Below, one piece after another: positions 16,821 through 25,797 of a DNA stretch of 64,000 nt. Numbering within the stretch: the stretch's first letter is position 1; each line of letters opens with the position of its first letter. Source of the DNA: Arthrobacter oryzae (GTDB taxonomy: Bacteria; Actinomycetota; Actinomycetes; Actinomycetales; Micrococcaceae). Below the pieces are notes generated by a model. That model worked only from the letters and a program-made list of their open reading frames with translations. It was not told where the DNA came from and ran no database searches. Position numbers and translations under genes: made by a program. The stretch spans positions 62,001 through 126,000 of the forward strand of contig NZ_RBIR01000003.1 of the NCBI RefSeq assembly GCF_003634095.1, given 5' to 3'.

Positions 16821-17855
16821 GTGCAAGATGGACTGATGGATGCCGTTGACGCCCTCAATGAGATTGCGTTCTGGCTGGAACGCGAACTGGCCCCCACGTT
16901 CAAGATTCAAGCGTTCCGAAAGGCCGCCGGGATTATCGGGGCCCTGGACCCGGATGAGGTCGCGGAGCGGGCCCGCAACGGCCGGCTGAAGAGCATGAAG
17001 GGGATCGGGGAGCGCACCTTCGAAGTCATCAGGCAAGCGGTCGACGGCGGCGTCCCCGACTACCTGGCGGGCCTGCGGGAACGCGGGCAGCAGCCCCTCG
17101 CACACGGCGGGGCCGAACTTCGCTCCGCACTGCGCGGTGACCTGCACAGCCACAGCGACTGGTCCGACGGCGGGTCCCCGATCGGGCTCATGGCTGACGC
17201 CGCCCGGACCCTGGGCAGGGACTATCTCGCCCTGACGGACCACTCCCCCAGCCTCAAGATCGCCAACGGACTGAGCGCCGAACGCCTGCGGGAACAGCTG
17301 GACGTGGTTGCCGGCATCAACGCAGGCTGCGGGGACTTCCGCCTCCTGGCCGGGATCGAGGTGGACATCCTGGAGGACGGCACCCTGGATCAGACCCCGG
17401 ACATGCTGGACCGGCTGGACATCGTGGTGGCCAGCGTCCACTCAAAGCTCCGCTCCGACCGGCACACGATGACCGACCGGATGCTGGGTGCCATCCAGGA
17501 CCCGCACATGAACGTCCTCGGCCACTGCACCGGCCGGCTGCTGCAGGGATCGCGGGGCACCCGGCCGCAGTCCGAGTTCGACGCCGAGCGCGTCTTCGCC
17601 GCGTGCGCCGGAAACGATGTCGCCGTCGAAATCAATTCCCGCCCCGAACGACAGGACCCGCCGGACGAACTGATCCGGCTGGCCCTCGAAGCCGGCTGCC
17701 TCTTCAGCATCGACAGTGACGCCCACGCGCCGGGCCAGCTGGATTTCCTGCAATACGGCGCCGAGCGTGCGGCCTCGAACGGCGTGCCCGCCGAGCGGAT
17801 CGTCACCACCTGGCCGCTGGACCGGCTGTTGGAGTGGGCCGGACGCGGAAAATAA
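16821..17855 (+). CDS. PHP-domain phosphoesterase with N-terminal HhH domain (PolX-like)
   Basis: 344 residues. Residues 1-70 form the helix-hairpin-helix domain seen before PHP in PolX-type proteins (AFRKAAGIIGALDP, LKSMKGIGERTFEVI). The PHP metal-site histidines and acids are present in order: DLHSHSDWSDGG, LTDHSPSLKI, AGIEVDILEDG, ASVHSKLR, LGHCTGRLL, and IDSDAHAPGQ near the end. The nucleotidyltransferase palm of DNA polymerase X is absent, so this is a stand-alone PHP hydrolase, possibly a phosphoesterase or DNA-end-cleaning enzyme. GTG 16821 or ATG 16836 could be the start. Confidence 0.88.
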   Translation: MQDGLMDAVDALNEIAFWLERELAPTFKIQAFRKAAGIIGALDPDEVAERARNGRLKSMKGIGERTFEVIRQAVDGGVPDYLAGLRERGQQPLAHGGAELRSALRGDLHSHSDWSDGGSPIGLMADAARTLGRDYLALTDHSPSLKIANGLSAERLREQLDVVAGINAGCGDFRLLAGIEVDILEDGTLDQTPDMLDRLDIVVASVHSKLRSDRHTMTDRMLGAIQDPHMNVLGHCTGRLLQGSRGTRPQSEFDAERVFAACAGNDVAVEINSRPERQDPPDELIRLALEAGCLFSIDSDAHAPGQLDFLQYGAERAASNGVPAERIVTTWPLDRLLEWAGRGK

Positions 17856-17869
17856 CAGCCGCCCCGCGC

Positions 17870-18469
17870 TCAGGTGACCAGCAGCACCGCCAGGGTGAAC
17901 ATCACGACGGCGATCCCGGCGTCGAGCACCCGCCAGGCCGATCGCCGCCGGAACAGGGTTGTCAGATATCGCGCCCCGGCGCCCAGCGCGGTGAACCAGG
18001 CAATACTGCCAAGGCCGGCCCCGGCGGCGAACCACCAGCGCCCGGACTCGCCCTGCGCGGCGGCGAGGGACCCGAGCAGCAACACCGTGTCCAGATAGAC
18101 GTGCGGGTTCAGCCAGGTGAAGGCCAGGCATGTGCCCAGAACGGCGGCCCGGCTGCCAACCGGCTTGGCACCGGGGTTCTCCATTTGCTCCCCGCGGACC
18201 GCGCGCCGGGCCGCGAGCGCCCCGTAGGCGCAGAGGAAGGCGACGCCGGCCCAGCGGATCACCACGAGGGCCGCCGGCGCCCGGTCCAGGAGGACGCCGA
18301 TACCCGCAACACCCAGCACAATGAGCACCAGGTCCGACACTGCGCAGACGGCCACCACCAGCGCGACGTGGGAACGCTGGATGCCTTGGCGCAGAACAAA
18401 CGCGTTCTGCGCGCCTATGGCGACAATGAGGGACAGTCCGGCTGAGAGCCCGGAGAACAGGGGGAGCAT
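17870..18469 (-). CDS. lysE: LysE/ArgO family basic amino acid exporter
   Basis: 199 residues, six predicted helices. LSAGLSLIVAIGAQNAFVLR with QGIQRSH is the LysE/ArgO signature, and CLAFTWLNPHVYLDTVLLLG is the conserved second half. These proteins export lysine or arginine to prevent toxic build-up, for example from peptide uptake. I chose ATG 18469 because GGAGT sits just upstream; two in-frame GTGs precede it. A LysG-type regulator is divergent across a 71-bp gap, which is the classical lysE-lysG arrangement. Confidence 0.93.
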   Translation of the reverse strand: MLPLFSGLSAGLSLIVAIGAQNAFVLRQGIQRSHVALVVAVCAVSDLVLIVLGVAGIGVLLDRAPAALVVIRWAGVAFLCAYGALAARRAVRGEQMENPGAKPVGSRAAVLGTCLAFTWLNPHVYLDTVLLLGSLAAAQGESGRWWFAAGAGLGSIAWFTALGAGARYLTTLFRRRSAWRVLDAGIAVVMFTLAVLLVT

Positions 18470-18540
18470 CACCACTCCACGGTAGGGGCAGGCCTGAGAT
18501 GAAACCAGTTAAAGTTTGTGGGGATACATAAGATGAGCTA

Positions 18541-19422
18541 ATGATCGACATCTCACCCGAGCAGGCCCGGACCCTGGCCGCCATCATGGCGCACGGAAGC
18601 TTCGACGCGGCGGCGGCCCACCTGTCCGTCACGCCCTCGGCCATCAGCCAGCGGATCCGCGCCCTCGAGGCCGCCGTCGGCCGGCCGGTCCTGACCCGGG
18701 CGCGGCCGGCCGGGCTCACGGAGTCCGGCCAGGCAGTGGTGCGGTTCGCCCGGCAGCTGGAACTGCTCTCGGCCGACCTCGCGGAGGAACTGCAGCCGGA
18801 CCAGCCCCCGGACCGGACGCGCCTGACGCTGGTCATTAACAGCGATTCGCTGCACACCTGGGCGCTGGCCGGTCTCGCGGCGGCCAGCGGCACCGTCCAG
18901 CTGGAGATTCTGCGTGAAGACCAGGAACATTCGCTGGAGCTGCTGCGCTCCGGCGCGGCAGCGGCCGCCATCACGGCTACCGCCAAACCGGCCGCCGGAT
19001 GCATCTCCCGCCGGCTCGGAGTCATGCGCTATCTGCCGGTCTGCACGCCGGCCTTCGCCGCCACCTGGTTCGGCGCCGGGGCAGCGGCCGAGGCGCTGGC
19101 CACTGCCCCCGTCATCGTCTTCGACCGCAAGGACGACCTGCAGGACCGCTACCTGCGGCGGTTCAGCCGCAAACCGCTGCAGCCGCCGCGGCACTATGTG
19201 CCCGCGGCCCACGAGTTCGGCGAAGCCATCCGGCTGGGCATGGGCTGGGGCATGATGCCCGAGATCGAGATCGGCGAGGACCTCACGAGGGGCACGCTCC
19301 GGACGCTGTCCCCCCGCGCGCAGGTGGACGTCACCCTGTACTGGCAGCAGTGGCGGCGCGGCTCGGCGGCGCTGGCCGGCGTCGCGGGCGCCGTCCAGAC
19401 AGCGGCGGCAGTCCTCCGCTGA
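18541..19422 (+). CDS. lysG: LysR family regulator LysG/ArgP
   Basis: 293 residues. N-terminal helix-turn-helix: FDAAAAHLSVTPSAISQRIR, then ALEAAVGRPVLTRARPAGLT. The LysG/ArgP subgroup is indicated by DISPEQARTLAAIMAHGSFD, by the Pro-Ser-Ala-Ile-Ser recognition helix, and by the lysE partner. It should activate lysE when lysine, arginine or histidine accumulates (known for Corynebacterium). The shared 71-bp promoter region is AT-richer than its surroundings and is the likely binding site. Confidence 0.93.
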   Translation: MIDISPEQARTLAAIMAHGSFDAAAAHLSVTPSAISQRIRALEAAVGRPVLTRARPAGLTESGQAVVRFARQLELLSADLAEELQPDQPPDRTRLTLVINSDSLHTWALAGLAAASGTVQLEILREDQEHSLELLRSGAAAAAITATAKPAAGCISRRLGVMRYLPVCTPAFAATWFGAGAAAEALATAPVIVFDRKDDLQDRYLRRFSRKPLQPPRHYVPAAHEFGEAIRLGMGWGMMPEIEIGEDLTRGTLRTLSPRAQVDVTLYWQQWRRGSAALAGVAGAVQTAAAVLR

Positions 19423-19521
19423 CGCCCGGCGGCAAGCTTGGCGGAAACTTTGGCGGTAAACCGCTTAGACGTGGCCGATTTCCGCCAGTAGTGACCGCGC
19501 GGGAACGGCTAGATTGGCAGC

Positions 19522-20562
19522 ATGGCAACAACCGCAACAGACTCATCCAACCCGGACCACCCCCAGCCGGGCGGCACCCACGAAGTGCCCTCCCGGGCGG
19601 CCACCCCCGCTTCCGCTTCCGCCCCCGTTCCCGTCCGTCCCAGCCGCCCAGCGCGCACGCCCCGGCAGGCCCGCCCAGGAGCGCCCGGCCAGCCGGCCCC
19701 GATCAGCCGGCTCGGCATCGCCGCCGTCGTGGTCACCGTGGTCCTCTGGGCCTCCGCATTCGTGGGCATCCGGGCAGTGGGCCCCAGCTTCGCCCCCGGC
19801 CCCCTGACGCTCGGCCGGCTGGCCGTTGCCGCCGTCGTGCTGGGCCTGGTGGTGGTGCCGAAACTCAAGGGGCTGCCCCGGGGCCGTGAATGGTGGCCCA
19901 TCCTGGGCTATGGCGTCATGTGGTTCGGCGGCTACAACTTGGCGCTGAACGCCGCCGAACACATGCTCGACGCGGGCACGGCGGCCCTGCTGATCAACGT
20001 CAACCCCATCCTCGTCGCCGTCATGGCCGGCGTGATCCTGAAGGAAGGGTTCCCGCGCTGGCTCATCATCGGCAGCCTGATCGCGTTCAGCGGCGTGGCC
20101 GTGATCGCCCTCGGTTCAGGCCAGCGGTCGACGGCGGACGTGGCCGGTGTGCTGCTGTGCCTGCTCGCCGCAGCACTGGCGGCGGTGAGCGTGATCGTCC
20201 AAAAGCCGGTGCTGCGGAAGTTCCCGGCCGCCCAGGCCACGTGGTTCGGCATCATGGTGGGCGCGGTCTGCTGCCTCCCCTTCGGCGGCCAGTTGATCAC
20301 CGAACTGCAGGCCGCTCCCCTGCCGGCCACCCTGGGCCTGGTCTATCTGGGCATCTTCCCCACTGCGATCGCGTTCACCACCTGGGCCTACGCCCTGTCC
20401 CTGATTGACGCGGGGCGCCTGGCCGCCACCACCTATCTGGTGCCGGGCACCACCATCCTGATCTCCTGGCTGGTCCTCGGCGAGATCCCCACCGTCTGGG
20501 GCCTGGTGGGCGGCGTGATCTGCCTTGTGGGCGTGGGACTGACCCGGCGCCGGTCCCGCTAG
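19522..20562 (+). CDS. EamA/DMT family transporter
   Basis: 346 residues. A Pro/Ala/Thr-rich cytoplasmic tail of about 60 residues precedes ten predicted helices in two five-helix repeats, starting with IAAVVVTVVLWASAFVGIRA; the second repeat begins around VAGVLLCLLAAALAAVSVIV. The late Pro-Gly pattern TTYLVPGTTILISWLVLGE is the usual EamA signature. Substrates in this family range from amino acids to nucleobases, so the cargo is not assignable. The small metallopeptidase gene starts 9 bp after its stop. Confidence 0.92.
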   Translation: MATTATDSSNPDHPQPGGTHEVPSRAATPASASAPVPVRPSRPARTPRQARPGAPGQPAPISRLGIAAVVVTVVLWASAFVGIRAVGPSFAPGPLTLGRLAVAAVVLGLVVVPKLKGLPRGREWWPILGYGVMWFGGYNLALNAAEHMLDAGTAALLINVNPILVAVMAGVILKEGFPRWLIIGSLIAFSGVAVIALGSGQRSTADVAGVLLCLLAAALAAVSVIVQKPVLRKFPAAQATWFGIMVGAVCCLPFGGQLITELQAAPLPATLGLVYLGIFPTAIAFTTWAYALSLIDAGRLAATTYLVPGTTILISWLVLGEIPTVWGLVGGVICLVGVGLTRRRSR

Positions 20563-20571
20563 AGTTTCCCT

Positions 20572-21024
20572 ATGCCTCCGTCCCTCCCGCCCGGCCTGCC
20601 GATCGTTCCGAACGGCGGGGACGGCGGGGACGGCGGTGACGGCCCCTGCGACGGACCGTTTCCGATGTCGGAGGCGGATTTTGAGGCCGCCGTCAGCGAC
20701 GCCCTGGCACGGATCCCGCCGGAACTGGCGAACACCATGAACAATGTCGCGATCTTCATCGAGGACGACTACACCCCGCAGGCCGGGGAGGACCCGGACA
20801 CCGTGCTTCTGGGGCTGTATGAGGGCGTTCCGCTGACCGAACGGGACTCCTGGTGGGACGCCGGTTCCCTGCCGGACCGGATCACAATCTTCCGCCAGCC
20901 CATCCTGGATATCTGCGGCTCCAGGGAGGACGTGATCGAGGAAGTCACCGTCACGGTCGTGCACGAGATCGCCCACCACTTCGGCATCAGCGACACGCGC
21001 CTGCACGAACTCGGCTGGGGCTAG
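20572..21024 (+). CDS. Small metallopeptidase of the zincin-like DUF1025 family
   Basis: 150 residues. The zinc motif HExxH is present near the C-terminus as HEIAHHFGISDTRLHELGW, with the typical preceding strand EEVTVTVVHE; FEAAVSDALARIPPELANTM and NNVAIFIEDDY are the other conserved blocks. A Gly/Asp-rich insert (NGGDGGDGGDGP, about residues 13-25) is unusual. The family is cytoplasmic and its physiological substrates are unknown. It starts 9 bp after the EamA gene with only a weak ribosome site, so translation may depend on the upstream gene. Confidence 0.85.
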   Translation: MPPSLPPGLPIVPNGGDGGDGGDGPCDGPFPMSEADFEAAVSDALARIPPELANTMNNVAIFIEDDYTPQAGEDPDTVLLGLYEGVPLTERDSWWDAGSLPDRITIFRQPILDICGSREDVIEEVTVTVVHEIAHHFGISDTRLHELGWG

Positions 21025-21034
21025 CCTTATAGGC

Positions 21035-21961
21035 ATGGGACACGACCACAGCCACTCACACGGCATGACCGCCACCGGCACTGCGAAGCACCGCAAACGC
21101 CTGGTCGCCGTGTTGGCCATCACGCTCGCCGTGGTGCTCGTGCAGACCGTTGGCGCCGTGATCTCCGGCTCCCTGGCGCTGCTTGCCGACGCCGGGCACA
21201 TGCTCTCCGACGCCGCCGGCGTCTTCATCGCCCTGCTGGCCGCGTGGATCGCAGCCCGGCCCGCCAGCGACCTGCGCACTTACGGTTACCAGCGCGCCGA
21301 GGTCCTCGCGGCGCTGGCAAACGCCCTGGTCCTGATCGTCATCTCCGTGGTCATCTTCACCGAGGCCATCCGCCGTCTCAGCTCAGCCCCGGAAGTCCAC
21401 ACCGGCATCATGCTCTCCGCGGCGGTCCTCGGCGCCGTCGCCAATCTGGCGTCCCTGCTGATCCTGCGCGGGGCCCAAAAGGAAAGCCTCAATGTCCGCG
21501 GCGCCTACCTGGAAGTCCTGGGCGACCTGCTGGGGTCCTTTGCCGTCATCGCGGCCGCCCTGGTCATCATGGTCACCGGGTTCCGGACGGCAGACACCAT
21601 TGCATCCATCCTCATCGCCCTCATGATCCTGCCCCGGGCCTGGCACCTGCTGCGGGACGTGGTGGACGTGCTCCTCGAAGCCACCCCCAAGGGTGTGGAC
21701 GTCCAGATGATCCGCGAGCACATCCTTGCGGTGGACGGAGTGGTCTCCGTGCATGACATCCACATCTGGACCATCACCTCGGGAGTCCCGGTCTTCTCCG
21801 CCCATGTGGTGGTGGAGGACGCGGCGCTCAGTGCCCGCGGCGCCGACCGGGTCCTGGACAAGCTCAGCACCTGCCTGGGCTCCCACTTCGACACGGAGCA
21901 CTGCACCTTCCAGCTCGAGCCCGCCACACACTCGGAGCACGAGGCCCACCAGCACGCCTGA
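21035..21961 (+). CDS. Cation diffusion facilitator (CzcD/ZitB type)
   Basis: 308 residues. A His-rich start (MGHDHSHSHG) and tail (HSEHEAHQHA) flank six helices. The zinc site D-x3-D appears in TM2 (LLADAGHMLSDAAGV, HxxxD variant) and again in TM5 (YLEVLGDLLGSFAV). The C-terminal cytoplasmic dimer domain ends in DTEHCTFQLEP. These proteins export Zn2+, or Co2+/Cd2+, using the proton gradient. The gene follows the metallopeptidase by 10 bp and may be co-transcribed with it. Confidence 0.94.
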   Translation: MGHDHSHSHGMTATGTAKHRKRLVAVLAITLAVVLVQTVGAVISGSLALLADAGHMLSDAAGVFIALLAAWIAARPASDLRTYGYQRAEVLAALANALVLIVISVVIFTEAIRRLSSAPEVHTGIMLSAAVLGAVANLASLLILRGAQKESLNVRGAYLEVLGDLLGSFAVIAAALVIMVTGFRTADTIASILIALMILPRAWHLLRDVVDVLLEATPKGVDVQMIREHILAVDGVVSVHDIHIWTITSGVPVFSAHVVVEDAALSARGADRVLDKLSTCLGSHFDTEHCTFQLEPATHSEHEAHQHA

Positions 21962-22133
21962 TCCGCCCGAACCGGCGCCAAGGCCGGCGTCGCCGCCCGG
22001 ATTCCGGCTGCCCGGCGGAGTGCCCCTCATGCTGCCGCTCAGCCCGCCGCCCGGACACACCCTCCGCAAAAGAGACCAAATGACATCATTGTTGTTTATG
22101 TTATTGGTGTGACTCGTGTTGCCAAAGGGGCAA

Positions 22134-22232
22134 TTGGCACGTAGCCTCATGCCTGCTGGGTGATCCACAGAGGGGCTTTTTTACGTGCCAAATCCAACCT
22201 CGCTCATTCCAGCCTGAGACTTCAGCGAGGTT
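22134..22232 (+). promoter_or_regulatory. Structured leader of NlpC/P60 gene with SD-burying hairpin
   Basis: An outer stem TTGGCACGTA (22134-22143)/TACGTGCCAA (22182-22191) encloses a hairpin (22143-22177) that is followed by TTTTTT (22177-22182), so termination and the outer stem compete for the same Ts. A second hairpin, AACCTCGCT (22196-22204)/AGCGAGGTT (22224-22232), buries the ribosome site GAGG 7 nt before the ATG at 22238. The layout is that of a riboregulator or thermosensor. It does not show the conserved c-di-AMP (ydaO) blocks often found before such genes. Confidence 0.5.
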
Positions 22233-22237
22233 TGCCC

Positions 22238-23728
22238 ATGAGCTGGACCGGATCCGGTCGCAAGACCGCTTCGCTCTGCACTGCCGTCGTCCTCCTTGGA
22301 ACGCTCGCGCTCCCGGCACAGGCAGCGCCCCTGTCTTCCGGGCCAGAGCACGGGGCGCTCCCGGCCGCGGTGCGGGTTCCGGCGTCGCCGGAGATCCCCT
22401 CGCCGGGCGAGATCGCCGCCGCCAAGTCCAGTGAGAGCGCGACGGCGGCGGAGGTCACCCGGATCGACGGGCTCCTGGCCACTGCCTCGGCCGCCCAGGA
22501 AACCAGCCTCGGCGCTTCCATGCAGGCCAACAATGCGTACGGCGAGGCCCTCGTCGAGCTGGCCACGCGACGTGAGGCAGCGTCCGTCGCGGCCGCCCGG
22601 GCTGCCGCCGCCCAGGCACAACAGGCCAAAACCCGCAAGCAGCTCGGCCAGCTGGCAGGCGACCTCTACCGCAACGGCGGCCTGAATCCTGCCCTGAGCA
22701 GCTTCGTCAGCGGCACGGGTCAGGCGCTCGAAGACGCCGCAACCCTGGAGGCCGTGACGGCCGGCCGCGCGCGGGCGTTCCAGTCCGCGGAAACCGCGGC
22801 GGCCGCCGCACAGTCGCTGACGGACTCCGCAGCGGACGCCAAGCGTGCCGCCGACGAGGCCGCAGCAACGGCGGAAGCCCGCAAGTCAGACGCCGATCGT
22901 GCCACCGCCGCCCAGCGCCAAGTCGTGACGGATGCCAAGGTGCAGCGGGGCGCGCTCGTAACCCAGCTGGCAAGCCTCAAACACACCACGGCCGCGCTGG
23001 AATCGGCACGGGTGGACGCCCTGGACCGCCAGCGCCAGCAGCAGCAGCTGGCAGCACTGACTGCGGCCGCGAACGCCGAGCCGCAGCCGGGCGCCGGCTC
23101 GCAGGCTGCACCGGCACCACAGCAGGCCCCCGCAGCATCGGGAGGGGGCGGCCCGGTCGCCCAGCAGCCGGCTGCTCCGGCGCAGGCACCGGCGCCCGAC
23201 TACGCACCGTCGCCCGTACCGGCACCCGCACCGGCACCGGCCCCGGTTCCCGCACCTGTTCCGGTACAGGCTCCCGTTCCGGCTCCTGTTCCTGCACCTG
23301 CTCCGGTTCCCGTTCCCGTTCCCGTTCCGGCGCCCATTCCGGCGCCCATCTCCGGCGGCTCCAACCAGACCGCGATTTCCGTTGCGCTCGGCAAGACCGG
23401 CTCGCCGTTCTTCTACCAGTACGGCGGAACCGGGGCCTACGGTTTTGACTGCTCCGGGCTGGTGCAGAACGCGTTTGCGGCAGCTGGCAAATATCTGCCC
23501 CGCACGGCCTCCGAGCAGTTCGCGCAAGCCCCCGTCCACGTCCCGCTTTCCCAGGCGCAGCCGGGCGACCTGCTGGTTTGGGGTTCGGCTCCGGGTTTCT
23601 ATCACGTGGCCATCTACCTCGGCGGCGGCCGTGTGGTCCAGGCTCTCAATCCCGACGCCGGCATTACGGTGACCGATGTTGCCGCCATGTCCGGGATGCA
23701 GCTCTACGGCTACGTGGCGCGCTACTGA
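22238..23728 (+). CDS. Secreted NlpC/P60 peptidoglycan endopeptidase
   Basis: 496 residues. Signal peptide: GRKTASLCTAVVLLGTLALP ending AQAAP. Residues about 60-290 are an Ala-rich coiled coil (QAQQAKTRKQLGQLAGDLY), then a Pro-Ala/Pro-Val linker of about 110 residues, then the NlpC/P60 domain with catalytic Cys in FDCSGLVQNAF, His in FYHVAIYLGGG and a polar third residue (Asn) in QALNPDAG. It is like RipA-type D,L-endopeptidases acting in cell separation. The start at 22238 is set by the signal peptide. The upstream leader suggests post-transcriptional control. Confidence 0.93.
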   Translation: MSWTGSGRKTASLCTAVVLLGTLALPAQAAPLSSGPEHGALPAAVRVPASPEIPSPGEIAAAKSSESATAAEVTRIDGLLATASAAQETSLGASMQANNAYGEALVELATRREAASVAAARAAAAQAQQAKTRKQLGQLAGDLYRNGGLNPALSSFVSGTGQALEDAATLEAVTAGRARAFQSAETAAAAAQSLTDSAADAKRAADEAAATAEARKSDADRATAAQRQVVTDAKVQRGALVTQLASLKHTTAALESARVDALDRQRQQQQLAALTAAANAEPQPGAGSQAAPAPQQAPAASGGGGPVAQQPAAPAQAPAPDYAPSPVPAPAPAPAPVPAPVPVQAPVPAPVPAPAPVPVPVPVPAPIPAPISGGSNQTAISVALGKTGSPFFYQYGGTGAYGFDCSGLVQNAFAAAGKYLPRTASEQFAQAPVHVPLSQAQPGDLLVWGSAPGFYHVAIYLGGGRVVQALNPDAGITVTDVAAMSGMQLYGYVARY

Positions 23729-23794
23729 TTCCCGTCGTTGGTCCGCGGTTTGGGTGCCCGGTTCCGAGGTCCGGTCCCCCAGCCGGTTCCGAGG

Positions 23795-24718
23795 CTAGGA
23801 CAGCACGTCCTTGGTGATGAACCTGCCGTAGGCCAGCGCCCCGAAGACGGCGACGTAGCCACCCTGCAGGACCGCGTTCGCGGCGAAGGATTCCCAGGAC
23901 ACCGGCTGCCGGAGGAGATCACCAAAGTCCAGCCAATAGTGGCTGAACAGCCAAGGATGCAGCCAGTCCAGTTGCGGGAGTGCGTCCAGGACCTGCGAAA
24001 CGACGGAAAGCACCACGGTGGCCGCCATGGCCCCCACCGGAACATCGGTCAGGGTGGAGATGAACAGGCCGATCGCCGATAACCCGAGCAGCGAAAGCGC
24101 AAGGTAGGCGGCAATAAGCAGGAGCCGCGCCAATGCCTCGCCGGTTCCGATCCTGTCCCCGGAAAGCAACGTCACCGGTCCCACCGGGAAGAGCGCCGCG
24201 CCGATTCCGGCCCCGGCCAGAGCCACCACGAGCGGGGCAACAACGACGAACACCGCCGCGCCGCCGTACTTGACGAGCAATAGGCGGATCCTCCCGGCCG
24301 GGGCGACCAGCAGATACCGGAGGGTTCCCTGCCCGGCTTCGCCGGCAATCGTGTCTCCGGCCACCACGCCGACGGTCAGCGGCAGGAACAGCGGAACGGA
24401 GACCACCATGGCCGTAACGCCAACGAACAGGCCGTTCTGGGTGATCCGGTCCAAAAAGGCCGGCCCCCGGCCCGCAGGAACAGCGGAGGAGACCCGCACT
24501 GCCACGGCGATCAGGATGGGGATGGCCGCCAGCGCGCACAACATGGCCCACGTCCGGCGGCGGCGGAACAGCAGCCCGAGCTCGGAGGCCAGCAGCCCGC
24601 CCGTCATGGACCGGCGCCGTACCGGCGGGCCGGCTGCCGTTGCGGCGCGGGCAGGGCCGCCGGCCGCACCGGCGGCGTCAGCAGCTGCGGCGCCCGCGGA
24701 TGAACGGTCACTGGACAA
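23795..24718 (-). CDS. ABC-2 type transporter permease
   Basis: 307 residues. An Ala-rich cytoplasmic tail of about 45 residues precedes six helices (WAMLCALAAIPILIAVAVRV is the first; AGEAGQGTLRYLLVAPAGRI marks the conserved cytoplasmic loop of this BcrB/NatB-like family). It pairs with the ATPase encoded just upstream, whose 3' end it overlaps by 11 bp. The unit is probably an exporter for a lipid, peptide or antibiotic. The exported RseB/LolA-like protein two genes upstream suggests an envelope lipid role. Confidence 0.9.
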   Translation of the reverse strand: MSSDRSSAGAAAADAAGAAGGPARAATAAGPPVRRRSMTGGLLASELGLLFRRRRTWAMLCALAAIPILIAVAVRVSSAVPAGRGPAFLDRITQNGLFVGVTAMVVSVPLFLPLTVGVVAGDTIAGEAGQGTLRYLLVAPAGRIRLLLVKYGGAAVFVVVAPLVVALAGAGIGAALFPVGPVTLLSGDRIGTGEALARLLLIAAYLALSLLGLSAIGLFISTLTDVPVGAMAATVVLSVVSQVLDALPQLDWLHPWLFSHYWLDFGDLLRQPVSWESFAANAVLQGGYVAVFGALAYGRFITKDVLS

Positions 24719-25757
24719 CGTCGAACCCCTCTCCCGTCAACGCCACGAATCGGTCCTCGAGGCTGGCCTGTTCGGTCGCGAAGCCGCGGACCCGGACCCC
24801 CGCCGCGACGAGCGCAGCCACCATGGCTTCCGGCGCCACGGGCTCTCCCGCCCCCGCGAACTCCCCGGGTGCGGCGGTCTGCCGGTCCGCCCGCCGCGTT
24901 GCGACGAGGACCGCATCCCTCCCGGCGGGAGTGCCGGGACGGACACCGCCCGGGGGCGCGCCGCCGTCGGGACTCAAGATAACGGCGAGGCCCAGGCCGG
25001 TCAGCACGTGCGCCGCGGCGCCGGGGTCCGGAGTCAGCACCCGGATCCACGCCTGGCCTGCCCCGCGCAGTTCCGCCAGGGTTCCCTGTGCCACAAGCCG
25101 GCCCGCGCTCATGATGGCCGCATGCGTGCAGATCTGCTCCACTTCGGCGAGCAGGTGGCTGGAGACGAATACCGTGGCGCCGTCGGCCGCGAGGGACCGG
25201 ACCAGGCTCCGCACCTCACGGGTGCCCTGGGGGTCGAGTCCGTTGGTGGGCTCATCGAGCACCAGCAGTTCGCGCGGACCCAGCAAGGCGTTGGCGATCC
25301 CCAGCCGCTGTTTCATCCCCAGCGAATAGGCCCGGACCTTCTTGTCCGCGGCGTGCGTCAATCCGACCCGCTCCAGGGCTGACTGGACCCGGGCGTGCCG
25401 CGTGGAGGCCGAGCCGTAGGGGTCCGCGGCGTCCATGCGGCGCAGATTGGCGGCGCCGGAGAGGAACGGGTAAAAGGCCGGCCCCTCGACCAGGGCCCCC
25501 ACCCGGGGCAGCACGTCATGGAGTTTGCCGGGCATTTCCTCGCCCAGGACGCGCATGGAGCCACCGGTGGCCGCGGCCAGGCCGAGCAGGAGCCTGATGG
25601 TGGTGGTCTTCCCCGAGCCGTTGGGGCCCAGGAAGCCGAAGACCGCGCCTTTCGGCACGGCCAGATCGACGTCGTCGACGGCCAGCTGCTGGCCGAACCG
25701 TTTGGTCAGGCCCTTGGTTTCGATGCTCAGCTCGGCCGCCGGCCCGGGGGCGCTCAC
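24708..25757 (-). CDS. ABC transporter ATP-binding protein (BcrA/DRR type)
   Basis: 349 residues. Walker A is GPNGSGKTTT, the signature is YSLGMKQRLGIANALL (SLGMK in place of LSGGQ, usual for this family), and Walker B is LLVLDEPTNGLDP followed by the H-loop VFVSSHLL. An extra C-terminal domain of about 110 residues is rich in Gly/Pro/Ala. It drives the ABC-2 permease encoded immediately downstream (11-bp overlap). It follows the LolA-like gene by 40 bp on the same strand, so the three probably form one operon. Confidence 0.95.
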   Translation of the reverse strand: MSAPGPAAELSIETKGLTKRFGQQLAVDDVDLAVPKGAVFGFLGPNGSGKTTTIRLLLGLAAATGGSMRVLGEEMPGKLHDVLPRVGALVEGPAFYPFLSGAANLRRMDAADPYGSASTRHARVQSALERVGLTHAADKKVRAYSLGMKQRLGIANALLGPRELLVLDEPTNGLDPQGTREVRSLVRSLAADGATVFVSSHLLAEVEQICTHAAIMSAGRLVAQGTLAELRGAGQAWIRVLTPDPGAAAHVLTGLGLAVILSPDGGAPPGGVRPGTPAGRDAVLVATRRADRQTAAPGEFAGAGEPVAPEAMVAALVAAGVRVRGFATEQASLEDRFVALTGEGFDVVQ

Positions 25758-25797
25758 GCGGCCGTCACCGGGGTGCCGCCGGATACCGTGCCCGCGC

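Noticed and set aside
17442..19025. 527-residue open frame spanning three real genes
   Set aside because: It crosses the PHP gene, lysE and lysG, all of which are supported by motifs.
22081..22237. c-di-AMP (ydaO) riboswitch before the NlpC/P60 gene
   Set aside because: Expected from gene context, but the conserved blocks such as the CCGUCAGCUAACC-type segment are not present.
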